Part shown: piece by piece, positions 36,501 to 44,196 of the stretch
Layout of the letters: each line of letters opens with the position of its first letter
Numbering within the stretch: position 1 is the stretch's first letter
Source of the DNA: an uncultured Lachnospiraceae bacterium
GTDB taxonomy: Bacteria > Bacillota > Clostridia > Lachnospirales > Lachnospiraceae
NCBI GenBank assembly: GCA_910578645.1
Contig: CAJTQI010000001.1
Coordinates: 620,001 to 684,000 of the forward strand
Length of the DNA stretch: 64,000 nucleotides
Reading direction: 5' to 3'
The notes under the pieces: generated by a model
The model's database searches: none
What the model was told of the DNA's origin: nothing
What the model saw: the letters and a program-made list of their open reading frames with translations, nothing else
Translations under genes and position numbers: made by a program

Positions 36501-37681
36501 AGCGGGCAATCACAAAGACGCTGAAAAACCGTCGAGAAGAGGTCACGACATGCCCTTCTGCGGCTTATGCCGCGCTGCTTCTTTCACGCATTAACCAGTC
36601 TGCGCCGCCGGAAGAGGCAATCAAGAGTGCCGTTGGAAGCCTTGCAGGAACTGCATATCCTGTTACTTTGTGGGAGGGACAAATGCTGCCGCTTCGCGTG
36701 AAGGGATACCGGGAAAATCTGTTGGACGGCTATTTGGCAAAAGGAGAATATTTTTGGCATATGGAAGAGGGAAGGATTCGGTTTGAGCGCACGGATGAGA
36801 TAGATTGGGAGGAGACATCCCAAATTAAAGAGGAAGCTCTATCGGAGAAGGAACGGTTGATTGTGCAAGCATTGTCCAGGCGGGGCGCCAGCTTCATGCA
36901 GGCGTTAAACGGAGTGTTACCTGATGAATCTCCCTATGACACATTACTTTCCCTGATGGAGAAGGGAATCGTATGTGCGGACAGTTTCTTGCCTGTACGA
37001 CAATGGATGAATAAAGAAAAGATAAAAAAATCCACCGCCAGGCAGCGTGTAGGCGCACGGATAAAGGCACAGCAGGCAGGACGGTGGGATTTGGTGCATC
37101 CTATCCGAAAGCGTACGTTACAAGAAGAGATGGATGACTGCTTTAGACGTTATCTTGTGTTATGCCGTGAAACGGCTGCGCTTTGCGGCCTGTCTTGGCA
37201 GGAGGCATTAACACTTTTGCGTGTTCAGGAATATACGGGACAGGTGCGCAGAGGATACTATGTTGAGGGGCTTTCCGGTGCCCAGTTTATCCGGAAGGAA
37301 GATTTTGGAAGTGTTACGTCCAGACTGCTTCATATGCCCCAGGAACTACTTTGGATAAGCGCCGCAGACCCTATGCAGCCGTGGGGAAAACTGCTGCCAC
37401 ATCAACCAAACCTGGCATTTACCAATATACCAGGCACGGCTGTGGCTCTGCGGGGTGGACTGCCGGTGGCGCTTTTTGAAAGGCAGGGTAAAATTCTGAA
37501 AGTTTTTAGTCAGGAGTACGCAGAGGAAGCGCTGTGTCTGTTTGCCAAAAACTACCGCCAAGGACATATTTTTGCGGACAGGAAGCGGATTACCGTCAAA
37601 GAATATCCGGCGGAGGCGGCAGGGGCCCTTGGCGCAAGCGGTTTTGTGAGGGAAGCGCTGGATTATGCATTGTACCGCTGA
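33524..37681 (+). CDS. Lhr-type large DEAD/DEAH helicase
   Basis: A 1385-residue ATP-dependent helicase. Motif I is APTGTGKT, motif II VDELHAL, motif III LSATI, motif VI MQRLGRAGHN. The Lhr winged-helix and beta-barrel core follows to about residue 830 and a long C-terminal domain completes it, as in bacterial Lhr-like proteins of about 1400-1500 residues. Such enzymes unwind RNA:DNA or DNA strands in repair. A possible promoter (TTGAAT, 18 bases, TATAGT) lies at 33409-33438. It stands alone between two terminators or promoters. Confidence 0.9.
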   Translation: MINKEIADCLQIFEEETSAWFTQALGKPTPVQEISWPAIAAGGHVLVSAPTGTGKTLSAFLVFLDRMKQMSAEGSLKQELYLLYVSPLKSLAADIRENLNRPLDGIGGTDSIRVAIRTGDTTPRERQQMIRKPPHVLITTPESLYLLLTSKTGQNMLSTARSVIVDELHALIDTKRGAHLMLSLARLDILCGKPLQRIGLSATISPHSVAASYLAPEPVFVAAPSMDKKIQLQVLGSYVNNRKRQKDPVWEELSKLVYQYCQGAKSVIAFVEGRRYAEKLAYYVNLIGGEDFARVHHGSLSKEQRMETEKALREGRLRLLCATSSMELGIDVGEIEQVLQVGCPRTVSGTMQRLGRAGHNPNRTSVMYLFPRTAAESIQSGMTAQLAREGRIEKTSPPEGCLDILAQHLVSMAAFKSYEVDEVMAILPRAWPFRNVGREEVESVLRMLAGDYEHKRDIPARPRVLYDRIHGCVEGDGYSRMLAISAGGTIPDKGMYTVRTEEGVKVGEADEEFVYETQKGDRFILGAFAWKVVHISRDTVTVTQAPVEGARLPFWKGELKGRNKETGIQFGKMFRNLEQAAGEGKLTKALTEMGLDESAATMAGEYLKRQIASTGALPTDKCILAEHFRDQSGNWQLMVHSVFGRRVNTPLSLLAVQVAKEEMGMEVGCVDEEDGFLLYSYGDRAVPEGLLLRIIPETAEGILSALLPATSVFNMAFRYNCGRALMMGAKGSGRQPLWMQRLRSAEMLEQVVREKEHPLVRETRRECMEQIWDVEGTRDVIEQIRLGEISVREIYTETASPMSLPLQWSQEAAVMYDYAPTPRGIHGAVEEALKQEKGALSPGIRELAQTQDREKLPENEKQLHSLLMAEGDLAAGELDVPVEWLEELSRDGRAVYLEQGIWIAAEHEQVYRAAMEECGHEESLDIVRRMLRYRGGCGARQVAHRYGWDETTAEGILQELCGRGEAVCRSEPVSSAHEGNMAEQVYYHAQLYKRAITKTLKNRREEVTTCPSAAYAALLLSRINQSAPPEEAIKSAVGSLAGTAYPVTLWEGQMLPLRVKGYRENLLDGYLAKGEYFWHMEEGRIRFERTDEIDWEETSQIKEEALSEKERLIVQALSRRGASFMQALNGVLPDESPYDTLLSLMEKGIVCADSFLPVRQWMNKEKIKKSTARQRVGARIKAQQAGRWDLVHPIRKRTLQEEMDDCFRRYLVLCRETAALCGLSWQEALTLLRVQEYTGQVRRGYYVEGLSGAQFIRKEDFGSVTSRLLHMPQELLWISAADPMQPWGKLLPHQPNLAFTNIPGTAVALRGGLPVALFERQGKILKVFSQEYAEEALCLFAKNYRQGHIFADRKRITVKEYPAEAAGALGASGFVREALDYALYR

Positions 37682-37871
37682 GGAATATCTTACAGGAGCC
37701 CGGTTGGGAATTATGGAAATTACGGCAAAGCGACTGTTATGTTCTTTTATTATATGGTATACTGTTCACGAAAGAAGTGGGCGAGAAGGGGCAAAGAGAG
37801 GCGCTCATACACAGCGGCCGGAAATCTATTATCTTGGAACATCATCAATTCAATCGCAGTGGAGGCTGGTT

Positions 37872-38768
37872 ATGGAACAGAAAATGCTTTTTATCTATAA
37901 TCCGAGGGCAGGGAAGGCACAGATACGCAGTAATTTGTTGGATATCATAGATACTTTCGTCAAGGCAGGTTATGAAGTTACGGCCTATCCTACTCAGGCG
38001 GCGGGAGATGCTGTTAAGGCGGTAAAAGAGCGCCATGCAGGATATGACATTGTGGCTTGCAGCGGCGGCGACGGTACGCTTGACGAAGTGGTAAGAGGGA
38101 TGATGCAGTGTGAAGAGAAATTACCCATCGGCTACATTCCTGCGGGCAGCACCAATGATTTTGCCAATAGTTTGAAGATTCCCAAGAATATGACCAAAGC
38201 GGCGGACGTGGTGGTGGGAGGCAGGGATTATCCGTGTGATATAGGAGTTTTTAACTATGACAGTTTTATCTATGTGGCGGCATTTGGCATTTTTACGGAT
38301 GTATCCTACGAGACAAAACAGGACGTAAAAAATGTTTTGGGACATGCTGCATATTTGCTTGAGGGTGTGAAGCGGCTTCCTTCCATACGGGCTTATCCGC
38401 TTAAAATTACATGTAACGACCAGGTGATAGAGGGAGAATTTCTGTATGGAATGGTCACCAATTCTTATTCGGTGGGCGGTTTCAGGGGGATAACCGGGCA
38501 GGATATACAGCTTGATGACGGACTTTTTGAGGTTACACTCATACGGAAACCGTCTAATCCGCTTGACTTGAACAATATCATATTGGCGCTGGTGGACAAG
38601 AGGGTGAAGTCGGAGCACATACATACCTTTAAAACGTCCCGGCTGACAGTGGAAAGTGAGGCGCCAATCTCCTGGACTCTGGACGGGGAATTTGGCGGAG
38701 AACATTGTAAGGCCGTGATTGAAAACAGGCGTCAGGCATTGCGTATTAGGGTTCCTGCCGAAGGCTGA
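37872..38768 (+). CDS. Diacylglycerol kinase family lipid kinase (DagK/YegS-like)
   Basis: A 298-residue lipid kinase. The family signature is CSGGDGTLDEVVRG with a Pro-Ala-Gly-Ser loop next to it (IPAGSTNDFANSLKIP). It probably phosphorylates diacylglycerol or a related lipid at the membrane face. The start at 37872 follows GGAGG by six bases; the open frame continues upstream without a site. The 190-bp gap after the helicase gene shows nothing further. Confidence 0.88.
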   Translation: MEQKMLFIYNPRAGKAQIRSNLLDIIDTFVKAGYEVTAYPTQAAGDAVKAVKERHAGYDIVACSGGDGTLDEVVRGMMQCEEKLPIGYIPAGSTNDFANSLKIPKNMTKAADVVVGGRDYPCDIGVFNYDSFIYVAAFGIFTDVSYETKQDVKNVLGHAAYLLEGVKRLPSIRAYPLKITCNDQVIEGEFLYGMVTNSYSVGGFRGITGQDIQLDDGLFEVTLIRKPSNPLDLNNIILALVDKRVKSEHIHTFKTSRLTVESEAPISWTLDGEFGGEHCKAVIENRRQALRIRVPAEG

Positions 38769-38805
38769 ACGGTTAAATTTTTGGCTACATTTTCCTAGAA
38801 TATGT

Positions 38806-38834
38806 TTGCGTAAGGCCAGGCTTTGGGTTATAAT
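38806..38834 (+). promoter_or_regulatory. Sigma-70-type promoter for fba
   Basis: TTGCGT, a 17-base spacer and a perfect TATAAT, about 70 bases before the aldolase start. Confidence 0.75.
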
Positions 38835-38906
38835 GAAACCAGTAATTAATATCCGGCCAGGCAGCCGGTTATAATAATTATAAAATTAAGAAAGGTGGTA
38901 AGAACA

Positions 38907-39875
38907 ATGCCATTAGTAACAACAAAGGAAATGTTTGAGAAAGCATACAATGGCGGCTATGCGGTTGGTGCATTCAACGTTAACAACATGGAAATCGTAC
39001 AGGGTATTACAGAGGCAGCAGGCGAACTGAAGAGCCCTGTTATCCTTCAGGTTTCCAAGGGGGCACGTGCTTATGCTAACCATACTTATCTGGTTAAGTT
39101 AGTAGAAGCAGCGGTTGCAGAGAATCCTGAGATTCCGATTGCCCTCCACTTAGACCATGGCGATAGCTTCGAGCTGTGCAAATCCTGTATCGACGGCGGT
39201 TTCACATCCGTTATGATTGATGCGTCTTCCAAATCTTTTGAGGACAATATCGCTTTGACAAAGCAGGTTGTAGAGTATGCTCATGATAAAGGTGTGGTTG
39301 TAGAGGCTGAGCTTGGAACATTGGCTGGTGTTGAAGACGAGGTTGTTGTAGAGGCAGGTAAAGAGTCCTATACCCGTCCTGAGGAAGTGGAAGAATTTGT
39401 TTCCAGAACAGGCTGTGACTCCCTTGCAATCGCAATCGGTACTTCCCATGGTGCATACAAGTTTACGGCAGCACAGTGTACAAGAAATGCTGACGGCATC
39501 CTTGTTCCTCCGCCGCTTCGTTTTGACGTATTGGAGGAGTGCATTAAGCGTCTTCCTGGTTTCCCGATTGTTCTTCATGGTTCTTCTTCCGTTCCGCAGG
39601 AGTTCGTTAAGATGGTTAACCAGTTCGGCGGCGATATGCCCGATGCAGTAGGTATTCCGGAAGAGCAGCTTCGTAAAGCGGCTGAACTTGCAGTATGTAA
39701 GATTAATATCGACTCCGATATCCGTCTTGCTATGACAGGTAACATCCGTAGATATTTTGCAGAGCATCCGGACCACTTCGACCCTCGCCAGTATCTGAAA
39801 CCGGCACGCCAGGCTGTTAAGGAGATGGTTGCCCACAAGATTAAGAATGTTCTTGGTTCTGATGGCAAAGCTTAA
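38907..39875 (+). CDS. fba: Fructose-1,6-bisphosphate aldolase, class II
   Basis: A 322-residue zinc aldolase of glycolysis. Zinc/active-site motifs LHLDHGDS, GTSHGAYKF and LHGSSSVP are intact, and INIDSDIRLA is the substrate phosphate part. The start at 38907 follows AAAGGTGG; an in-frame ATG four codons earlier lies before the site. Strongly biased codons and a near-consensus promoter suggest high expression. A terminator follows. Confidence 0.95.
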   Translation: MPLVTTKEMFEKAYNGGYAVGAFNVNNMEIVQGITEAAGELKSPVILQVSKGARAYANHTYLVKLVEAAVAENPEIPIALHLDHGDSFELCKSCIDGGFTSVMIDASSKSFEDNIALTKQVVEYAHDKGVVVEAELGTLAGVEDEVVVEAGKESYTRPEEVEEFVSRTGCDSLAIAIGTSHGAYKFTAAQCTRNADGILVPPPLRFDVLEECIKRLPGFPIVLHGSSSVPQEFVKMVNQFGGDMPDAVGIPEEQLRKAAELAVCKINIDSDIRLAMTGNIRRYFAEHPDHFDPRQYLKPARQAVKEMVAHKIKNVLGSDGKA

Positions 39876-39923
39876 GCAGGAAGTACGAGGATAAGTCGTA
39901 AGAAGAAATCAAATAATGAATAG

Positions 39924-39962
39924 AAAGACCCCAGCCTTGGATATTAAGCTGAGGTCTTTTTT
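39924..39962 (+). terminator. Terminator after fba
   Basis: AAAGACC pairs with GGTCTTT with an inner AGC/GCT stem, then six T. A 75-bp repeat unit starts five bases later. Confidence 0.8.
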
Positions 39963-39966
39963 ATGG

Positions 39967-40135
39967 TATAGGAAATTCCTCCGCTTATCCGAGTTTGCCG
40001 GAGGCAAATCTCGCAAACGAGCGAAGCTCGTTTTTTTACCCTATAGGAAAGTACGCCATAATGTGGTGAGATGCCAACAAGAATTTGTGGAGCAAATTCT
40101 TGCAAAGTTGGCCGCCGGGCCAACTTTTTTTATGG
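39967..40135. repeat. One 75-bp double-hairpin unit followed by a related sister unit
   Basis: 39967-40041 is nearly identical to the units at 4173-4397 and again 75 bases long. At 40042 a second unit begins with the same header (TATAGGAAAGTACGCC) but carries other hairpins: CAAGAATTT/AAATTCTTG at 40078-40102, and AAGTTGGCC, GCCG, GGCCAACTT with a seven-T run at 40105-40131. The second hairpin recurs at 52099. Layout of both types: header, hairpin 1, hairpin 2 with T-run. Confidence 0.9.
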
Positions 40136-40158
40136 TATAAAAATTGCGATAGTGTAAA

Positions 40159-41208
40159 TTATTTAAGAGAATATGGAGCATTCTTTGAATCGTCGTTGCC
40201 AACATATTCCTGTAAAAAGTCCTGTATCGCCCCGTAGTATGCGGCAGGGTCTTTATCCTGTGCCTGTGCATGTCCTGCGCCCTCTATGATGAGCAATTCT
40301 TTTGGACATGTGGCGGCGGCATACAAGTCCTGCGACATATCGGAAGATATCATGGCATCGGAAGCGCCGTGAATAAAAAGTGTGGGTGTATTGCTTTTTG
40401 CAACGGCATTTAGTGCGGAGGCATCTGCCAAGTCATAGCCTCCCCGCAGGAGCAGGGCAATACGGGCGGAATCTACCAACGGAAAGGCGGGCAGATAGAA
40501 CCATTCCGTGACTTTGTCACCAAACATAGAGTAAGCGTCCGTGTAGGCACAGTCAGATATTACGGCGGCTACATGGTCGGACAGGGCTGCGTCTCCGGTC
40601 ATCATCAACGCGGTGGCGGCTCCCATGGATTGTCCGTGGATGACAATGCGGGCGTCAGCATCCTGTGTCAGTATGTAGTCAATCCAAAGATTACAGTCGT
40701 AGTGGTCTGTCCATCCCATACCGATGAAATCACCTTCGCTTTCCCCCTGACAACGCAGGTCCGGTACGATAACTTGATAGCCTTCTTTGTAATACCAATA
40801 GGCGAAAGGGTACATTTCTTCTTTCCATCCCGTGTATCCGTGAAGAACGATAGCCCATAGATGGTTCGGCTCATCGTCTTCCAACATATAAAATTGTTTT
40901 GCAACCAAAAAATAGCCATCATCACTAACCGTTGAAATAGTTTGGGAATTTGTTGCTTCAAGCCATTCCAAGGTTTCATTTAATGCCAATTGACGGTTGA
41001 GCTGAATGTCCGATGTCTGTACCTGCGCCGCATAGCTTTCCTCCGTAATCCGGCCGAAAGCTTCTAATTGCTTCATAAAGGAGGGAACCAGCGCCGCACT
41101 TACAAGAAAATTCACCAGAATGCAGTACGACAGGGCAGACAAGAGTAATATGGCATATATTGTTATCAAGATTTTATGTTTTCTTTTCACATGTCTTATG
41201 TCCTTCAC
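40159..41208 (-). CDS. Membrane-anchored alpha/beta hydrolase
   Basis: A 349-residue hydrolase. One N-terminal helix (about 14-36) anchors it with the catalytic domain outside. The nucleophile Ser is in IHGQSMGAA, the acid Asp in IHGASDAM and the His in EGAGHAQ, with the oxyanion segment VLHGYTGWKEE. This is the family often annotated as alpha/beta hydrolase or BAAT/cephalosporin C-deacetylase-like; the substrate is unknown. It is flanked by the repeat units at 39967 and the fold-back element at 41221. Confidence 0.85.
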   Translation of the reverse strand: MKDIRHVKRKHKILITIYAILLLSALSYCILVNFLVSAALVPSFMKQLEAFGRITEESYAAQVQTSDIQLNRQLALNETLEWLEATNSQTISTVSDDGYFLVAKQFYMLEDDEPNHLWAIVLHGYTGWKEEMYPFAYWYYKEGYQVIVPDLRCQGESEGDFIGMGWTDHYDCNLWIDYILTQDADARIVIHGQSMGAATALMMTGDAALSDHVAAVISDCAYTDAYSMFGDKVTEWFYLPAFPLVDSARIALLLRGGYDLADASALNAVAKSNTPTLFIHGASDAMISSDMSQDLYAAATCPKELLIIEGAGHAQAQDKDPAAYYGAIQDFLQEYVGNDDSKNAPYSLK

Positions 41209-41220
41209 AGCGTATTTTTG

Positions 41221-41537
41221 TAATAGGATTAGGGTGTCAAGAGGTGCATTTTATAAGTCGCAGGGGCAAATGGCATAAAATGTTCCCTTGTGTCTGTCTC
41301 CGTCATATGGATTTTCTAAAATATTCCGGGGAATTTATGAAAACGGACGTAACCGCCCGCTATTCGCCATCCGGGCGAACATCGGGCTTTTCGTGGCGTC
41401 CATGCCCCGAAATTACTGGGGACTTCACGGAATAATAAGAAAATCTCATATTCCTACGAAGGACAACTTCGTGAACATTTTATGCAATCTGCCAGTGAAA
41501 TTTTATGATATCATCTCTTAACACCTTAATCCTATTA
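41221..41537. mobile_element. 317-bp MITE-like fold-back element
   Basis: The ends are inverted repeats: TAATAGGATTAGGGTGTCAA on the left against TAATAGGATTAAGGTGTTAA on the complement of the right. The pairing continues inwards, for example GCATAAAATGTTCCC (41273) with the complement of GTGAACATTTTATGC (41470), and ATTTTCT...ATTCCG on both arms, so the entire element is one long imperfect palindrome. No protein is encoded. A clear target duplication was not found. A partial copy lies at 1875-1975. It sits at the 5' side of the hydrolase gene and could supply or block transcription there. Confidence 0.75.
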
Positions 41538-41541
41538 GGAA

Positions 41542-41822
41542 AGTGCTCCGGATTTCCTCGGCAAGTTCCCAATTTGTACAATGAATTGGTTTTCTTTATT
41601 GTACTATATTTTGCTGTATCCTGCCAACAGGAGAACACTGTTTTATAGCTGCCATATTCTGTGTATTTTGGAATAAAAATCCATACCCTTTTTCATTGAG
41701 AATATTCTTAAACCAGATGATAAAAGAATGAGCAGAGAAGAGGATATTTGTCTCCTCGTCTCTGCTCCCATAGTACGAAACAATGAACATACAATTTTGC
41801 ATTTAGAAGTTTTAGATTAGTC
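41542..41822. other. Gap between fold-back element and agcS-like gene
   Basis: No supported gene. Besides the terminator at 41719 it holds AT-rich sequence. A 68-codon minus-strand frame here has no ribosome site and no recognised motif. Confidence 0.6.
41719..41767 (-). terminator. Terminator of the alanine/glycine symporter gene
   Basis: On the minus strand GAGCAGAGACGAGGA pairs with TCCTCTTCTCTGCTC (one mismatch), followed by ATTCTTTTATC. It lies about 55 bases after the stop codon. Confidence 0.75.
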
Positions 41823-43316
41823 CTACTCTGCGTGTTCTGCATTGATTTCCGGGAAAACGGAGAGAATGGGCTCCACATCTTCCTTACGGATAACGCGGTC
41901 GACGTAGTTCCTGGTGATTTTCACAACGAGCGGAGACAGGCAAAGTACGCCGATTAAGTTGGGCATTGCCATCAGTCCGTTAAAGGTATCGGAAAGGTCC
42001 CATGCGAGACTCAAGTTCATGGTTGCGCCAATGAAAATCATCAGAATGAACACAATCTTATATGCAATCGTGGATTTTGTCCCAAACAAATATTCCCATG
42101 CCTTAGAGCCGTAATGGCTCCAGCCGAGTACGGTGGAAAAGGCAAACAACAAAATGGCAACAGCGATAAACATAGGCCCGAAGGAACCGAATATAGTGGC
42201 AAATGCTTCGCCTACAAGGGCAGAACCGGAAGCCTCGCTTAAAACTGCACCGGTTTCTAAGTCAACAAGACCGGAAGAAAGTACGGAGAATGCCGTCAAT
42301 GTGCAGACAATCATCGTATCTGCGCATACCTCGAAGATTCCCCACATACCTTGGCGGACAGGCTCTTTGACATTGGAGTTGGAATGTACCATGACAGAAG
42401 AACCAAGACCGGCTTCGTTGGAGAATACGCCGCGCTTCATGCCCCAGGTCAATGCCATCTTCACGCCCGAACCGACAATACCGCCTCCCACGGCCTTTAA
42501 TCCGAATGCTCCTTTGAAGATTGCGGAGAAGATTGCACCGCATTGGTCGATATTTGTAAAGAAAATTGCCAGTGTGCCGATTATGTATGCGATTGCCATG
42601 AAAGGAACTAATTTTTCGGTGACGGATGCGATTCTCTTTAATCCGCCCACGATGACCAGTGCCGCTACAATCATCAGGCCCACGCCTGTTGCCGCGGTGG
42701 GAATGGAAAAGGCAGCTTCCATATTTGCGGAAATGGAATTAACCTGGCTCATATTGCCAATACCAAATGAGGCAAGCAGACAGAAAATGGAGAACAAGAC
42801 GGCAAGCACGGCACCAATTTGTTTACATCCTTTGTAGGAACCCAGCCCGTCTTTCAAGTAGTACATGGCGCCGCCGCACCATTCATCTCTTTCATTTTTC
42901 CGGCGGTAGTAGATACCAAGTACATTTTCGGAATAATTCGTCATCATGCCAAAGAAGGCAACTATCCACATCCAGAAGATGGCTCCCGGGCCTCCGGAGA
43001 TTAAAGCGCTGGCAACACCTACGATATTGCCGGTTCCGATGGTGGCAGCCAGTGCCGTACAAAGGGACTGGAATTGGGAGATAGATTTGTCTTCCTTATC
43101 CGTATGTTTCGTTATGTGTCTGTCGCTGAAAATACCGCCGATTGTGTTTTTAAACCAGTGTCCAATATGGGATAACTGGAAAAACTTGGTAAGTACAGTC
43201 ATAAGGATACCTGTACCAACCAGGAGCACCAACATAGGGATACCCCAGACAAAACTGTTGACTGTGCCGTTGATTTCTGTAATAGAATCAACCAACCCTG
43301 CAAAAAATCCGTTCAA
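41823..43316 (-). CDS. Alanine/glycine:cation symporter (AGCS family)
   Basis: A 497-residue Na+-coupled amino-acid carrier with about 11 helices. Family signatures are QFQSLCTALAATIGTGNIVG and GGPGAIFWMWIVAFFGM, and KRGVFSNEAGLGSS further on. The start is a TTG at 43316, chosen because GAAGGAGGAAATT lies directly ahead and the mature family N-terminus starts here. The gene is preceded by a structured leader with a terminator (43317-43583), so it is probably controlled by attenuation or a riboswitch. Confidence 0.9.
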   Translation of the reverse strand: MNGFFAGLVDSITEINGTVNSFVWGIPMLVLLVGTGILMTVLTKFFQLSHIGHWFKNTIGGIFSDRHITKHTDKEDKSISQFQSLCTALAATIGTGNIVGVASALISGGPGAIFWMWIVAFFGMMTNYSENVLGIYYRRKNERDEWCGGAMYYLKDGLGSYKGCKQIGAVLAVLFSIFCLLASFGIGNMSQVNSISANMEAAFSIPTAATGVGLMIVAALVIVGGLKRIASVTEKLVPFMAIAYIIGTLAIFFTNIDQCGAIFSAIFKGAFGLKAVGGGIVGSGVKMALTWGMKRGVFSNEAGLGSSVMVHSNSNVKEPVRQGMWGIFEVCADTMIVCTLTAFSVLSSGLVDLETGAVLSEASGSALVGEAFATIFGSFGPMFIAVAILLFAFSTVLGWSHYGSKAWEYLFGTKSTIAYKIVFILMIFIGATMNLSLAWDLSDTFNGLMAMPNLIGVLCLSPLVVKITRNYVDRVIRKEDVEPILSVFPEINAEHAE

Positions 43317-43583
43317 GTTAATTTCCTCCTTCTCTCGCTTCCGTAAAAAAGCGCAGACATGAAAGATATGCCTACGCTGACATTTCGGAAAGAATTTGAT
43401 TCCCGCGAGCAACGAGCCAAGTGGCCGTTTGCAGACATTTGGAGATTGCCGCGAGGGTCACATAATCTGCAGCCTGGCTGCGTTGTAAGTTGGATGCCCC
43501 GTCAGCTTGCTGCGGGGGTCTTGACTTTACGCTCTCAGGCAAGGACATAAGAAGAGGCATATATACTCTTCTTGCTAACGCTC
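43317..43583 (-). promoter_or_regulatory. Structured 5' leader of the symporter gene, unassigned cis-regulatory RNA candidate
   Basis: About 265 bases lie between the promoter and the TTG start. On the minus strand several stems can be drawn: AAGAAGAG with CTCTTCTT near 43570-43547, CCCC with GGGG across a 12-base loop near 43515-43497, GCAGCC with GGCTGC near 43480-43470, and the terminator near 43378-43345. The sequence does not match the glycine, lysine, T-box, SAM or c-di-AMP consensus as far as can be judged by eye. Given the gene, a sensor of glycine, alanine or Na+ would be a natural guess. Confidence 0.5.
43345..43378 (-). terminator. Intrinsic terminator within the symporter leader
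   Basis: AGCGTAGGCAT and ATGTCTGCGCT pair along 11 positions with two G-U pairs around a seven-base loop; six T follow. It ends 28 bases before the start codon, the classic position for a riboswitch or attenuator terminator. Confidence 0.8.
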
Positions 43584-43612
43584 ATTATAACATAGGGGAA
43601 GTGGTATAGCAA
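43584..43612 (-). promoter_or_regulatory. Sigma-70-type promoter of the symporter gene
   Basis: On the minus strand TTGCTA, 17 bases, TATAAT. It would start the 265-base leader. Confidence 0.75.
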
Positions 43613-43683
43613 GGGAAAATTGTATACATGGATATTTGAATAATGGATAGGCGGTAAAATAAAAAAAGCCCTAAAAAGGGAGG

Positions 43684-43714
43684 ATGCCAAGTAAAGAAAA
43701 TCTTTACTTGGCAT
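43684..43714. other. Perfect 14-bp hairpin in the gap before flagellin
   Basis: ATGCCAAGTAAAGA and its exact complement flank AAA. On the plus strand TATTATG follows, on the minus strand an AT/GC mix; the role is unclear. The 584-bp gap between the symporter promoter and flagellin holds this, the inverted repeat at 43983 and the promoter at 44112. Confidence 0.6.
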
Positions 43715-43982
43715 TATTATGAAAAAGTTTTAATTAATCAGTTAACTTTGATGTATTCTGTGTTTGTGTTGCATCTGTATCTTATGATGTTAGTATACGA
43801 GGGAGAAATGTCTAAAAAATGATTCTTGGATGAAGTTTTTTTAAAATAAATATGAACAATCCATGAACGCGCTTGTACAAAAAAAGTAGTATACGTGCCC
43901 GGGCACTATCGGGATTATTTTTATTTGGACAATTGGCATGAAGCAGACTATGACAAATTTATTATGCCCGATGTCTGTATGT

Positions 43983-44051
43983 ACTAGTGTATTGACACGT
44001 TAATATTTCGATGAATTGCTTGCCTGAAAATGAACGTGTCAGTACACTAGT
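43983..44051. repeat. 19-bp inverted repeat upstream of flagellin
   Basis: ACTAGTGTATTGACACGTT at 43983-44001 and its complement at 44033-44051 match at 18 of 19 positions and enclose 31 bases. It ends 60 bases before the -35 box of the sigma-28 promoter. It may be an operator, an RNA stem or a recombination site; no recombinase gene is near. Confidence 0.75.
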
Positions 44052-44111
44052 GAAAAGGCTTGATTAAATTAATTTAAGAATATATAAACAATATTTAAAT
44101 TATAAAAATAC

Positions 44112-44138
44112 TAAGTATTATAGAAAATTATCCGATAT
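44112..44138 (+). promoter_or_regulatory. Sigma-28 (FliA/SigD) promoter of flagellin
   Basis: TAAG, 15 bases, TCCGATAT closely fits the sigma-28 consensus TAAA-N15-GCCGATAA. Transcription would start about 50 bases ahead of the flagellin ATG. Confidence 0.75.
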
Positions 44139-44196
44139 ATATATACGACAAGGAAGTTTTGATTCAGATGCAAGGATAGCATCACGAGGTAAATTT

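Noticed and set aside
41596..41802. A 68-codon minus-strand frame between the fold-back element and the symporter gene
   Set aside because: No ribosome site or recognised motif, and it overlaps the symporter terminator.
43400..43560. Glycine-riboswitch-like words on the plus strand (CTCTCAGGCAAGGACA)
   Set aside because: The conserved CCGAAGGGGCAA core is missing and no gene lies downstream on that strand within 600 bases. The promoter, terminator and ribosome site all point to the minus strand.
43983..44051. Invertible promoter switch for flagellin
   Set aside because: The enclosed 31 bases do not contain the promoter and no recombinase is encoded nearby. Kept only as an inverted repeat.
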